Source: Panax quinquefolius
Taxonomy: Eukaryota; Streptophyta; Magnoliopsida; Apiales; Araliaceae
DNA length: 64,000 nucleotides
Direction: 5' to 3'
Assembly (NCBI GenBank): GCA_020205615.1
Contig: CM035163.1
Location: 134,511,575-134,575,574 of the forward strand
Made by a program: the position numbers and the translations under genes. The first letter of the stretch is position 1; each line of letters opens with the position of its first letter. Below are positions 1 through 11,521 of this stretch, piece by piece. The notes under the pieces are model-generated. The model saw only the letters and a program-made list of their open reading frames with translations. It ran no database searches and had not been told where the DNA came from.

Positions 1-102
1 CTGTTCTGGCAATACCATCTGGTACGGATGGATTTGTTATCTACAACGATGCTTCAGGCAAAGGGTTAGGATGTGTTCTTATGCAACATGGGAAAATTAT
101 AG
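1..102 (+). pseudogene. Ty3/gypsy RNase H fragment, left piece
   Basis: Translation in frame 3 gives a run containing FVIYNDASGKGLGCVLMQ, the start of the RNase H domain of Ty3/gypsy pol. The frame stops abruptly at an LTR (TGTAAGACCCC) beginning at 103 and resumes at about 2351. This is the oldest layer of the nested cluster. The rest of the same domain lies at 2351-2506 and 11522 onward. Confidence 0.85.
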
Positions 103-1437
103 TGTAAGACCCCGAATTTTTTTTTTAAATAAATGGAATTTCCTTTATTTATTATGTTGAAATAGTAAGGGTTGATTTGATTAATGTGGAAAGTTATGGG
201 TAAAATGCGCAAATATTTTAAATAAGCACGTGGTTATAAAATATTCATTGTTGTCGGGGAATATTTGTTTGGTCGTGGAATATTCGTTCTGTCGGGGAAT
301 ATTTGTACGACGACGCAACCTTATGTGGCCCTATAACGAAAAGCGATTGGAGGAAGAAAACGACAAGAATAAGTTGTTTATAAATAACAAACAGTAGTTA
401 TTCTGGCATCAATCTTGTTGGAATACCGGTGGTTAAAACACAAAGAAGCATTACGGTATTGCACCAATTATTGATTCTTACGTAAGAAGGCACTACTCAA
501 TAATTGTTACGATAATTACTTATCAAAGATTTTATTTTATTGATTCAATAATTACTGTGTTGATATTTTGTATTACTGTTGTTTTAATAATTGTCACTGC
601 ACAATATTTTCTATTATCGGAGCAATAATTCATATTATCTGAATAATATTATTAGATAACATTATTGGCAATGTCTAGAAAGTTCTGTCTAAGGAGAGGT
701 TTGGTCATCTAATTGCTCGCAAGCCTAGTAAGGAGAGATCCTTATTGGAAAGCCTCCTCTTTCTTGGGAACTATGCCCTGTCACAATAATGTGATTCTCA
801 TAATATTATTTGTGAATAATTAATTATTGATTTATATGATGAGAAAATATTGATTTTATGAGGATATAGATAGAGAAATTTTTAATGTGACAATTGTTGA
901 AAATTAATATTTTATCTTTTTCGATAAAATAATTTATTTAAATATATTATTTTAATAATATATTAATAGTGATATTTTATAATGAATGTGGAATATATGA
1001 GTATATGAGGAGGAAGAGTATTTTTGTGGCATTAAATGTTTAACACATGTTTTGTGTGTTGATGGACACAATTATTGGACCGAAATTTGATTATAAATTT
1101 GTAAAATCTCCCGTTTGTGGATTTCATCAATTTCATTTGGAATTTGGAAAAACTTCCTTCCGCAAAGTTGTAGAAATTGAATTTCCTATAAAACTCGTGA
1201 GATTCGATTTTTCGATAAAAGGGCTATTTATTGTGAATTATTGAAGTTTTGAGTTCAAAATAATTGATTTTTGGAAGTTTTCGTTATTTATTTGAAGAAA
1301 AATGTTTTTTACTTGGTGGGCTGCATTAACATGTGCAAAATCAGCTGAGTTCAGATCTAAGAAGGTGGGCTAAGGAATTTTGTTTATAAATAATATTATT
1401 ATATTCAATTTTTTACTTTGGTGTTCTAAGCAATTTC

Positions 1438-1450
1438 CTATAAATAGGGT
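1438..1450 (+). promoter_or_regulatory. TATA box of type B LTR
   Basis: The motif ctataaatagggtg lies near the middle of the LTR and is repeated at the same place in the second type B LTR (about 55607). It is the likely start of retroelement transcription. Inferred from motif and position only. Confidence 0.5.
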
Positions 1451-1721
1451 GCTTGGGGTTAGAATTGAAAATCACACCCGTAAACCCAAGTTTTCTCTCT
1501 TTTTTCTCTCGATATTTTGAGCGTATTCTTGTGAGTATACTTTGAGTGTTGATATACTGATGCAAGTTCAAGTCATAGTCTATATCCTGTTTCAACTAAA
1601 GCATGTCTTTTCGAGGTAAGGATGTTATTTTCTTCGTAAGTGATATTATTTCTTCAATATCATTATCTTTGAAATATTGGTTGGAACTTTTATCAAATTT
1701 GGAACTTTTTCATGTCGGGTT

Positions 1722-1880
1722 ACTATTCATGAGTTACTATTCACGAGTTACTATTCATGAGTTACTATTCACGAGTTCTTATTCAAGAGTACTATTCACG
1801 AAGTGATGATGTTTTTGTGAAATTTCTATCTTTTGGTGTCGGAGTTACTATTCACGTATACGACACTATTCACGAATACG
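1722..1880 (+). repeat. Short tandem array in type B LTR (tactattcacgagt units)
   Basis: Units of about 16 bp resembling gttactattcatgagt recur from 1722 to 1805. Related, more spaced units (actattcacgtatacg) follow to about 1880. They lie downstream of the LTR TATA box. They make several overlapping open frames that have no other sign of coding. Confidence 0.7.
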
Positions 1881-2350
1881 ATACTATTCACAGAAAAATT
1901 AAAATTTTCCTTTTCGTCCAAAATATCTATTATGGATACTAGCTTTGATTGTATCCATGTTTTGATCATTCTTGAATTTTACTTCAGTATGATTATTTAT
2001 GAAGTATTTTTGAACTTGGATTGTTTAAAGTACGAATCCATAATACTTGTTCTTTTGTTTCACTGGATTCGTTTTCTTTAAAATTATTTTCATCATCCTC
2101 AGTCCTAAATGATGATGTTACTGAATATCTTTGGCCTGTAAAGAAGGTTGATTTTCTTATGAATATATTTGGCCTGTAGTGCAAAGATGAACAGGTGTTG
2201 AGATAAACATGACTAACTGATGAATATCTTTGGCCTTTAGTGCAAAGATGAACAGGTGTTGAGATGAACATGACCGAATGATGAATATCTTTGGCCTGTA
2301 GTGCAAAGATGAATATTTGATTTGAGATGAATATTGATTGATGTTACACA

Positions 2351-2506
2351 GATATGAGAGGACAACTCAAAGAATATGAGAGGAATTATCCTACTCATGA
2401 TCTAGAGTTGGCAGCAGTCGTTTTCGCGTTGAAAATCTGGAGACACTACTTGTATGGAGAGAAAATGGAGATTTATACGGACCATAAAAGTCTCAAATAT
2501 GTCTTC
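2351..2506 (+). pseudogene. Ty3/gypsy RNase H fragment, middle piece
   Basis: It encodes [20 protein letters not shown] and then DHKSLKY, the core of gypsy RNase H. It is broken at 2507 by the minus-strand element. The last five bases (tcttc) are the left target duplication. The domain continues at 11522 with TQKEL. Confidence 0.9.
2502..2506. repeat. Left target-site duplication (tcttc)
   Basis: tcttc sits directly before TGTGACGCCC. The identical tcttc follows the element's other end at 11517-11521. Removing the element and one copy rejoins the RNase H reading (SLKY then TQKEL). Confidence 0.93.
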
Positions 2507-3559
2507 TGTGACGCCCCCAAAATTAGGTATTCATCACCCATTCTCGAAATCGCCGATCGTGGTACAAAATACAAATACAAACTTAATTATACATCCGTAG
2601 CGTAAACATACGACAATACATAAACCGAGAGTTCTAATAGGAATATTGTCATTTAGACAATATCCATACTCAAGAGTCCTCATTACATTTATTGTCACAC
2701 TATTTAACGTAATAGTGAGGACTACTAATGCTATCTTCGTGACCATCACTCTTTTTCCCTACTAAGTCCCAACTATATTCTCATTTCCGAAGAAAGCGAT
2801 GAAAGAAAGGGTGAGCTCAACTAGCCCAAAGAAGAAATATTATAACTAAGATAATGCGAATAAATTATCAATAGTCTTCAACAATGTTAAACGATAAAAT
2901 ACAATAGACAACCGGTTTAATCTGCGGTGAATATCAATCCATTAAAAGAGTCAAGTAGAAAATAAAGTCTACTATCTTTTAGGTTTTAAAAGATTTTCAT
3001 CAATTTTTATCACTAAGACTCAGTTTAATGAATAAACCACAATATCTAATCATCCCTGTACCACGGTCAAGGATTTTCATCAAATCATCAATGGTCATGA
3101 CTATACCGAATCACCCCTGGTTATAATCATACCAAAAACTATCCATCACTGCATTACAAGCCACTGAGGACTTTTATCACATCATTTATAACAAGCCATG
3201 ATTATACTTAATGATCCTCGGTCATAATCATACTAAGTTCATCTATGCACGTAAGCCAAAGATAACATAATATAACATGAGGATGATGACAATGACATAA
3301 TAATTCAATAAAACAAGTTCACGAATTAATTTATTCAGGAACTAATAACGTCCAAATTGTCAACATGATACTGCTTTGTAGAGTAAAATTCAAGAATGCT
3401 CGGAAAAATATTTTCATGAAAAATACGGGATGAAGCAAGAAATATCGAGGATATTCCACTAAATTCATGGAGTATAAAGTCAAAATTTTAACCAACCGAG
3501 TATAATAGCGAATGAAATAACAAAAGAAATCACCATGCATGCGGTATTACCGAGACAAA

Positions 3560-4060
3560 GTTATTCAAACAGAATAATAAAGATTTTAACCAGTCCTAAA
3601 AAACACATGATGGATATTCTAATAGAATAATAAAAGATGAGAATAATAAAGATTTAAACCAGTCCGGTGTAAAACACAACACGACGTGATATTCCAATAG
3701 AATAATAAAGATGTAATAATAAAGATTTAACCAGGTCCTGCGTAAAAGCCTGAATGAGGATGTTCCAACGGAATAATAAAATAATAGAAGAATGTCACCA
3801 AGTATAGGGGATTCCGCGTATCTGAGTTATTCCAATGTAATAAATAAGAATGGAATAATATAAGGATTTCACCAAGTATAGGGAATGCTGCGTATCTGAG
3901 TTATGTATAGGGTATCTGCAGTGTATACTGAGTTATTCCAATGAGAATAATAAAGAATGGAATAACATAAGGATTTCACCAAGTATAGGGTATCTGGCGT
4001 ATCACGAGTTATTCCAATGAATAATAAAGAATGGAATAACAAGTTCTCTTCATGAATAAG
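3560..4060 (-). repeat. Array of about 60-bp units within LTR
   Basis: Repeated units contain ttccaatagaataataaag and accagtc...taaaacacatg, read here as the reverse complement. The same array occurs in every type A LTR of the window. It lies on the transcribed side of the TATA box. Confidence 0.75.
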
Positions 4061-4382
4061 AAAGAATAACGCCTTACTAAGTACAACAAATAATATCCAT
4101 TACCTTAGAAGAATCGAATATTGGCAAAGTGAAGTAGCGAGAATACTTTTCTTCTTTCTCTCTATAGTTTCTCTCTACAGAGTTTCAAATTGAATTCGTA
4201 AGAAATAATGAAGGAATGAGCTTTCATTTATAGAAAAACTAAGGGTGGCTCTTGAGGTCTTAACGAAGGTCAAAATGACTCTTGTAATATTGAAGAGACA
4301 ACTACTATTTACTGAAGGGGTAATTAACCCTTGGAACAATCAAGAAGCGTTAACTCTTGGTAATATTGAAGGGCAACTACTA

Positions 4383-4622
4383 TCGACGAAGGTAATTACT
4401 ATTGATGAAGGTAAATACTATCGATGAAGGTAAATACTATCGATTTAACGTAAATACTATTGATGAACGTAAATACTATTCACAAAGGTAATTACTATTG
4501 ACGAAGGTAAATACTATCGACGAAGGTAATTACTATTCACAAAGGTAATTACTATTCACAAAGGTAATTACTTATTGACGAAGGTAATTACTATTCACAA
4601 AGGTAATTACTATTGATTTAAG
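4383..4622 (-). repeat. 19-bp tandem array upstream of LTR TATA box (about 13 units)
   Basis: Units such as tattgacgaaggtaattac alternate with tattcacaaaggtaattac. They correspond to the array at 45012-45163 in the plus-strand element. The array lies on the U3 side of the TATA box. Confidence 0.85.
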
Positions 4623-5314
4623 GGACTCTTAGATGATGACATATGCCCCCCCATAAAATAATCAAACTTACCACAAACGCCTCATATATGAACTCTTTAT
4701 ATACATCAAGGATTGAATAAATATTACCACAAATCATTTTATTTTTAATTCACATATTTTAATCTTTCAACAATTATTAATCATTTATAACTTGTCGTCT
4801 CAATTAATAATTTAATACTATAACATATTATACTGAGATGATCTTTGTGACAATAATTGAATCAATAATATAAGAGATATGATCGGCAATTATCGTAGCA
4901 ATAATTGAAAGCGTAGTTTGTGTGACTTCTCACGTAAGCATCAATAATCAATATCGTGTCTACTATACAACTACGCTGTATCATCAGCATACTTTTACTC
5001 TTAGGGTAGTTCAACAGTTTTTGACGGTAACATCTCTCTCTATAGCCGTTATTTTATAAAAAGATGATTTTGTCGCTTTCTAACTACGACAATACTTCCG
5101 TTAGGGGGTCCACTAATGATTGAGCCGTCGTCACGAATATTCCCCGACAAAAAGAATATTCCCAGACCAAACGAATATTTTATAACAACTTGCTTACTTT
5201 GCAAAATTTATAAATATTACCCACAACTATAACATTATATCAAATTTATTCCATAATATTCAAAAATAATATTTATAGAAAATTCATCTTTATTTATAAA
5301 AGTTGGGTCTTACA

Positions 5315-5388
5315 ACCTCCCTTCTTATGAAATTTTAGCCTCGAAATTAGGGTAATGCACTTTGATATGATAAAGAGGTGAGGATACC
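5315..5388 (-). repeat. Polypurine tract and 3' end of internal region
   Basis: The minus strand reads cataagaagggaggt directly before the 3' LTR, which is the polypurine tract. Upstream of it, ccctaatttcgaggctaaa matches the terminal internal sequence of the full element at about 51735-51768. The match ends near 5388, where unrelated LTR-like sequence begins. This marks the edge of the deletion that removed pol. Confidence 0.75.
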
Positions 5389-7840
5389 TTGAATACTTTT
5401 ATCATTAAAAATATTAAATTCATCTTCGCAATCCGGCCAAAGATATTCATTAACAATTCATCTTTGTACTACAGGCCAAAGATATACAACTGTAAAACCA
5501 ATAATGCTGAGACGCAGCTTAATAGTATCACGACCACAAATTATCCATGCACTACTGTCCAAGGATATTCGTTAGTATCACGACCACGAATTATCCATGC
5601 ACTACGGCCAAAGATAATCGTGTATTCATTAGTATCACGACCACAAATTATCCATGCACTACGGCCAAAGATACTCGTGTATTCATTAGTATCACGACCA
5701 CAAATTATCCATGCACTACGGCCAAAGATAATCGTGTATTCATTAGTATCACGACAACAAATTATCCATGCACTACGGCCAAAGATAATCGTGTATTCAT
5801 TAGTATCACGACCACAAATTATCCATGCACTACTACCAAAGATAATCGCAGATTCAATTACGGTTATGATTATACCCGAACAATCCTCAATCATAATCAT
5901 ACCAAGTCCATCTATGCACTTCAAGCCACGATGACTTTAAACAAAATATAAGCGTGAGGATAATGATATAAAGAATCAATCAAATGAGATAAAGGATAAA
6001 TATTAAACATTTATAATATAATTTATCCGAGATTCAAGAATATCCCCATGTTATCAATCACTTAATAATCTCATAATCCAATATCATTAATATTATAACA
6101 ATATTTTAATCACTTCTTAAATTTATAAACAATTTATCTCAATTATTTACACGCTTTACCATATAATGCATTTAATCATTCAAAATGCCATATTCATAAG
6201 ATATCATCACCAATTATCAAATCCTCATCAAAAAATATATGCATATACTCTATATAGGATTCTTTAGCCATAAAATCCTATTTTCAACTTTGTTATTTCA
6301 CATAACATATTTAACTCATATGTTCAGAATTAAACTATTTTCATGAAAATACCAAATCAGTCCCAAAAATATTTCTTTTCTGGGATTTAGCATAATATAG
6401 TCCCATAATGAAAATATATTTTTCTAAATTTTAAAATTCATTTACTATTTTTAAAAATCAATTTCTAATTAATTCCTTAAGAAATTAGCTACCTCAAGTT
6501 TAACTCCAAAAATTCCTAAATCTTGGCAGGACCTTACACATGTTAATGTGAGCCTCCAGTTTAAATTTCATGGTCATCGGAGTTATAGAACTCCAGTTAT
6601 AGCATTTTTCGTCAAAAAAATATTGAAATGGTCATAACTTGTTCATTTTAAGTCAGAATGAGCTCATTTTTGGACAGGAGGTACTTTATAACATATATTT
6701 TCATGTCCCAAAAGGCCAGAATTTTTCACATAAATTTAGTGGCCGAAACAGCCCCTTAAAGTTTCTAGGCGGTAGCGTTTTTATAATTTGCAGCTTTGGA
6801 CTCTTTTGCTAAATTCAAATCCACACGAAAATCTACAAAAGACCTTTTCCAGTGATTCCACTTGGATAAGCTACAAAACTCATAGATCTAACTCTAGGAC
6901 TTGACCACACTCAAAAATTCAAAATATAATAGGAGATATGGTCAATTGAATTTCATGTTACGTTTTACCAAAATCGATTTTTCAACCCTTTGTGATTTCT
7001 AAGAAACTTTCATGTTTTCACATAATAACCAACATAACTCATCATAACACTACTAATACTTCATATACCCATGATTTTCATTAATCCAATGCTTTTATTA
7101 TGACTTTCATCATAATCCTCGTAAATGATCCTTTTAGTTGAAGAAATATTTGAGGTTTAAGAAATGGGTTTTTGACTTTGAATCAATACAAAATTCGATT
7201 TCACGCTCTAGGGTAGGCTAGAAATCTTCAAGAATCGTCAAGAAATTTATTAATGATAGAAATATCATTCAAAATCGCTACTCTTATCCAAGACTTGGAT
7301 AATACGTTACATTGATACCAACTGTGACTTCTATCCTTTAACCTAGATAACCTCACAATGATACCTATCAACTTGTCATCGTCCAATCACGGCGTCGCCG
7401 CTTACGAAAAGTCCGCGCTTGACTGCACTCCACACAAGGAAGTCAACAACGAAAGGATCGGGGCTCTTTATGGCTTGATATAACAAAGATTAACTTTAGG
7501 GTTTGGTTACTTTGAATTAGAGTATAACGAGTTGGTTAGGAATATGAAAGCTAACAACCTTACAAAAAAGAATAATGAGTAGTTAATCAATCATTTTCAA
7601 AAATTTACCTCAAAGGCAAGTATTTTCAAAGAGATAAGATCGACGGAGTAACGTGAAAGTGTTTATTTGAAACAACAAGATTAATAAATGATGGAGGTAA
7701 CGAAGGTTTCTCCCAACGAAGTTTCATAGATAAATCAAAGTCTCATTTTTAGGAGTCAAATTTAAACATTGAACACAACTAGGTAGAATAAAGAGTGGGT
7801 AGAACTTGTATTGAATAAAGTATAGACTTCGTAATAATTT
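5389..7840 (-). other. LTR-like filler of the pol-less element
   Basis: This stretch replaces pol between the gag-like frame and the polypurine tract. On the minus strand it resembles LTR sequence of another gypsy subfamily: A+T-rich, with a 57-bp minisatellite at 5519-5862. Near 7313-7326 is a gataccaactgtgac block, the reverse complement of an LTR end plus primer site. No convincing protein motif was found on either strand. It may be a decayed LTR captured inside the element. Confidence 0.5.
5519..5862. repeat. 57-bp minisatellite (about six units)
   Basis: Units run attagtatcacgaccacaaa...ccatgcactacggccaaaga...cgtgtattc with a 57-bp period, a multiple of three. Frames on both strands therefore stay open for 127-181 codons. 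Related single units occur in the type A LTRs (for example near 46300). The open frames are a by-product of the period. Confidence 0.9.
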
Positions 7841-7844
7841 ATAA

Positions 7845-8611
7845 TTAATTTACCCGTAATAACTTCGTTCGGGTTTCTCGAAAAACGCTCTCGCTTAAAT
7901 TCATCGAGTTTGACTTTACTATAGGGTACATTCCACCCTTAAGTGCTTCTTCACATTCTGATCCATGATTTGAATCATTATTCTCCGATCCATATCGAAT
8001 TGGGTTGACCGCCATGCATGCGGTAATTAAAATTCGATGTTGAAATTCTCTCAATTCTTGTCCAAAAAGCAAAGTCCATTTCATCTATTTTGGCTTTATT
8101 AGATCGAACGTCTTTTTCTACAGTATCAACGCGTCGTGCGGCTTTTACCCACGCATTATCTATTCTCCTTCGTTCAGTTGTTTCTACTTTCATCAGCTCT
8201 TTGATCAAAGCATTCTCAGATTCTAGCTCTAATATCTTATACTCTGCCAAAGAGTGCTTTTTGTTCAAGCATCGCACATCGGGTAACACAATTTTGAATT
8301 GTAGCATCTCTTTGCTCTACAACCTCCCGTCGTTCTTCCGCCTGCTCTTCTAACTCATGAATACGATTTTGAAATTCTAAATTTTGATCATAAGCTTCTT
8401 CTAACCAATTCTCCTCAAGTTCTTCTTCTTCTTTCTTCTCACTCTCAAATTTCTACCTCTGCTGACTAGCTCTCAGTGCAACTATTAATTCCTCACTTAC
8501 CACGTAGATATCTCTAATTTCTTCTTCGTGTGACATCACATTAACCTGGTTAGTGATTAAAGGTGTCTCAACGGACTCATTCACTCCATTGTGAACATTT
8601 TCAGTTGCCAT
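7845..8611 (-). pseudogene. gag-like coiled-coil reading frame
   Basis: The minus-strand ATG at 8611-8609 follows an LTR, primer site and leader of about 190 bp, so it occupies the gag position. The first 50 residues start MATENVHNGVNESVETPL. The frame then continues, with shifts, as a charged heptad-rich segment (for example HELEEQAEERREVVEQRD, then ELESENALIKELMKVETTER), which suggests a coiled coil. No CCHC knuckle or major capsid homology is evident. Several frameshifts and stops break it. It may be a gag remnant or a family-specific structural protein of a non-autonomous element. Confidence 0.5.
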
Positions 8612-8781
8612 TTTCAAACACTGCCAAGAAAACAAGGGTTAATTAATATAACACTTATTATCCCTATAATTTGACCGACCAATTAAATACCAAATAAACT
8701 TATGTAGGTCATACTAGCGAAGGAATTCCCCGTCTCTCCCCTCCTAGTTCTTATCTCACATCTTAGCCAGGGATTACAACC
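8612..8781 (-). other. Leader between primer site and gag-like frame
   Basis: The sequence matches, with indels, the leader of the plus-strand element (about 46945-47109). Shared blocks are aagatgtgag, the gggaat...cctt region and gtatgacctac. This ties the two elements to one family. Confidence 0.7.
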
Positions 8782-8799
8782 CTAAGCTCTGATACCAAC
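8782..8799 (-). other. Primer-binding site (tRNA-iMet type)
   Basis: The minus strand reads TTGGTATCAGAGCTTAGG one base after the LTR end. TGGTATCAGAGC is the usual plant initiator-tRNA-Met complement. Confidence 0.9.
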
Positions 8800-11516
8800 T
8801 GTGACGCCCCCAAAATTAGGTATTCATCACCCATTCTGAGTCGCCAGATACATGGTACAAAATACAAATACAAACTTAATTATACATCCGTAGGTAACAT
8901 ACGACAATATATAAACGAGAGTTCTAATAGGAATATTGTCATTTAGACAATATCCATACTCAAGGAGTCCTAATTACATTTATTGTCACACTATTTAACG
9001 TAATAGTGAGGACTACTAATGCTATCTTCGAGACCATCACTCTTTTTCCCTACTCGTCCCAAATATATTCTCATTTCACAGAAGAGAAACGGTGAAAGAA
9101 AGGGTGAGCTCAACTAGCCCAAAGATGAAATATTATAACTAAGATAATGCTAGAATAAATTATCAATAGTCTTCAACAATTTAAACCGATAAAATACAAT
9201 AGACAACCAGGTTTAATCTAGCGGTGAATATCGAATCCATTAAAAGAGTCAAGTAGAAAATAAAGTCTACTATCTTTTAGGTTTTAAAAGGTTTTCATCA
9301 ATTTTTATCACTAAGACTCGGTTTAATGAATAAACCACAATATCTAATCATCCTGCATCACGGTCAAGGATTTTCATCAAATCATCAATGGTCATGACTA
9401 TCTGAGAATCACCCTTGGTCATAATCATACCAAAAACTATCCATCAACGCATTACACTGAGCCACCGAGGACTTTTATCACATCATTTATAACAAGCCAT
9501 GATTATCTTAGAATGATTCACGGTCATAATCATACTAAGTTCATCTATGCACGTAAGCGAAAGATAACATAATATAACATGAGGATGATGACAATGACAT
9601 AATAATTCAATAAAACAAGTTCACGAATTAATTTATTCGAGAACTAATAACGTCCAAATTGTCAACATGATCTTTGCTTTGTAGAGTAAAATTCAAGAAT
9701 GCTTTCGGAAAAATATTTTCATGAAAATCTTTGGATGAAGCGCAAATATCGAGGATATTCCACTAAATTCATGGAGTATAGAAGTCAAAATTTTAACCAA
9801 CCGAGTATAATAGCGAATGAAATAACAAAAGAAATCACCATAAATGCGGTATTTGAGACAAAGTTATTCAACGAATAATAATAAAGACGGAACCAGTCCC
9901 AGATAAAACACACGCATGAGATATTCCAATAGAATAATAAAGAGAATAATAAAAAGATTTTAACCAGTCCTGTAAAACACACGAATGTGGATATTCCAAT
10001 AGAATAATAAAGATGTAATAATAAAGAGGCGGAACCGAATCCCAAAGGCGTAAAAGCCTGAAACGAGGATGTTCCAATGGAATAATAAAATAATAGAAGA
10101 ATGTCACCAAGTATAAGGATTCCAGATATACAAGTTATTCCAATGTAATAAATAAGAATGGAATAATATAAGGATTTCACCAAGTATAGGGTATCATGTG
10201 TGTATCAAAGTTATGTATAGGGTATCCACAGTATCTGAGTTATTCCAATGAATAATAAAGAATGGAATAATGTAAGTTCTCTTCGCTGAATAAGAAAGAA
10301 TAACACCCTTACAAGTCTGAACAAATAATATCCCTTACCTTAGAAGAACCGAATATTGGCAAAGTGAAGTAGCAGAATCTTTTTCTTCTTTCTCTATAGT
10401 TCTCTCTCAGAGTTTCGATTGAATTCGTAAGAAATAATGAAGGAATGAGCTTTCTATTTATAGAAAAACTGAGGGTGGCTCTTGGTCTTAACGAAGGGTC
10501 AAAATGACTCTTGGTAATATTGAAGAGACAACTACTATTTGCAAAAGGGTAATTAACCCTTGGAACACCGAAGAGGCAGTTAACTTTTGGTAATATTGAA
10601 GGGGCAACTACTATTGACGAAGGTAATTACTATTGACGAAGGTAAATACTATTGACGAAGGTAAATACTATTGACGAAGGTAATTACTATTCACAAAGGT
10701 AATTACTATTGACGAAGGTAATTACTATTCACAAAGGTAATTACTATTCACAAAGGTAATTACTATTGACGAAGGTAATTACTATTCACAAAGGTAATTA
10801 CTATTCACAAAGGTAATTACTATTGACGAAGGGACTCTTAGATGATGACATATGGCCCCCCCATAAAAATAATCAAACTTACCACAAACGTCTCATAACA
10901 GACTCTTTATATACATCAAGGATTGAATAAATATTACCACAAATCATTTTATTTTTAATCCACACATATTTAATCTTTCAACAATTATTAATCATTTATA
11001 ACTTGTCGTCTCAATTAATAATTTAATACTATAACATATTATACGAGATGATCTTTGTGACAATAATTGAATCAATAATATAAGAGATATGATCGCAAAG
11101 ATTATCATAGCAATAATTGAGCATAGGTGAGTGACTTCTCACGTAAGCATCAATAATCAATATCGTGTGCTACTATACAACTACGCGTATTACTGTACTT
11201 TTACTAACGGGTAGTTCAACAGTTTAGACGATAACATCTCTGCCGTTATTTTTATTGAAAGATGATTTTGTCGTTTTCTAACTACGACAATACTTCCAAG
11301 CATGGGGTCCACTTAATGATTGAGTAAAATCGTCATCGAATATTCCCCGACAAAAGAATATTCCCACCAAACGAATATTTTATAACAACTTGCTTACTTT
11401 GCAAAATTTATAAATATTACCCACAACTATAACATTATATCAAATTTATTCCATAATATTCAAAAATAATATTTATAGAAAATTCATCTTTATTTATAAA
11501 AGTTTGGGGTCTTACA
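8800..11516 (-). repeat. 5' LTR (type A) of the minus-strand element
   Basis: 2,717 bp, TGTAAGACCCCAAACTT to GGGGGCGTCACA on the minus strand. It contains a 12-unit 19-bp array (10614-10835) and an array of about 60 bp (9870-10270). It pairs with 2507-5314. Confidence 0.9.
10614..10835 (-). repeat. 19-bp tandem array, 12 units
   Basis: gacgaaggtaattactatt and cacaaaggtaattactatt units are mixed. The array is upstream of the LTR TATA region in the minus-strand reading. Confidence 0.88.
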
Positions 11517-11521
11517 TCTTC
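11517..11521. repeat. Right target-site duplication (tcttc)
   Basis: Identical to 2502-2506; see the element entry. Confidence 0.93.

Larger units (their letters stand above)
103..2350 (+). mobile_element. Type B gypsy LTR, lacking its 3' end
   Basis: It begins TGTAAGACCCCGAA and aligns with the type B LTR at 44325-44386 plus 54317-56873, sharing the same order of blocks including a TATA box (ctataaataggg near 1440). It sits inside a gypsy RNase H domain, since the frame continues on the other side. It ends at about 2348 (gatgttaca), where the second type B LTR continues for another 500 bp or so. The 3' end is therefore deleted and no clean target duplication is visible. No internal region follows, so it is best called a solo or deleted LTR. 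Confidence 0.8.
2507..5314 (-). repeat. 3' LTR (type A) of the minus-strand element
   Basis: It runs, on the minus strand, from TGTAAGACCCAACTT to GGGGGCGTCACA, 2,808 bp. It contains a 13-unit 19-bp array (about 4383-4620), an array of about 60 bp (about 3560-4060), and a TATA-like tctataaatg near 4230. It matches the 5' LTR 8800-11516 along its length. Confidence 0.88.
2507..11516 (-). mobile_element. Complete gypsy-type LTR element without visible pol (LARD-like)
   Basis: A 9,010 bp element lies on the minus strand. Its type A LTRs are at 8800-11516 (5') and 2507-5314 (3'). The tRNA-iMet-type primer site TTGGTATCAGAGC adjoins the 5' LTR, a purine-rich tract adjoins the 3' LTR, and perfect 5-bp target duplications (tcttc) flank it. 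The 3.5 kb internal region holds a coiled-coil open frame just after the leader. I find no protease, reverse transcriptase, RNase H or integrase motif in it. By structure this is a non-autonomous derivative of the gypsy family present in full at 44387-54316, from which it probably borrows pol. The two LTRs differ at many small indels, so it is either old or poorly resolved. Confidence 0.85.

Noticed and set aside
4383..4622. CRISPR-like regular repeats
   Set aside because: The 19-bp units are directly adjacent with no spacers, and lie in an LTR of a plant genome.
5389..5951. Long overlapping open frames on both strands (127-181 codons)
   Set aside because: They are products of a 57-bp tandem repeat whose period is a multiple of three. 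No start context, homology or codon bias supports a protein.
8090..8353. 87-codon plus-strand frame
   Set aside because: Antisense shadow of the gag-like coiled-coil frame.
9785..10183. 132-codon hydrophobic frame on the minus strand (also at 34914-35278, 45437-45826, 52823-53398 and 61375-61856)
   Set aside because: The same frames recur wherever the 60-bp LTR array occurs and change with each indel. They are not conserved as protein.
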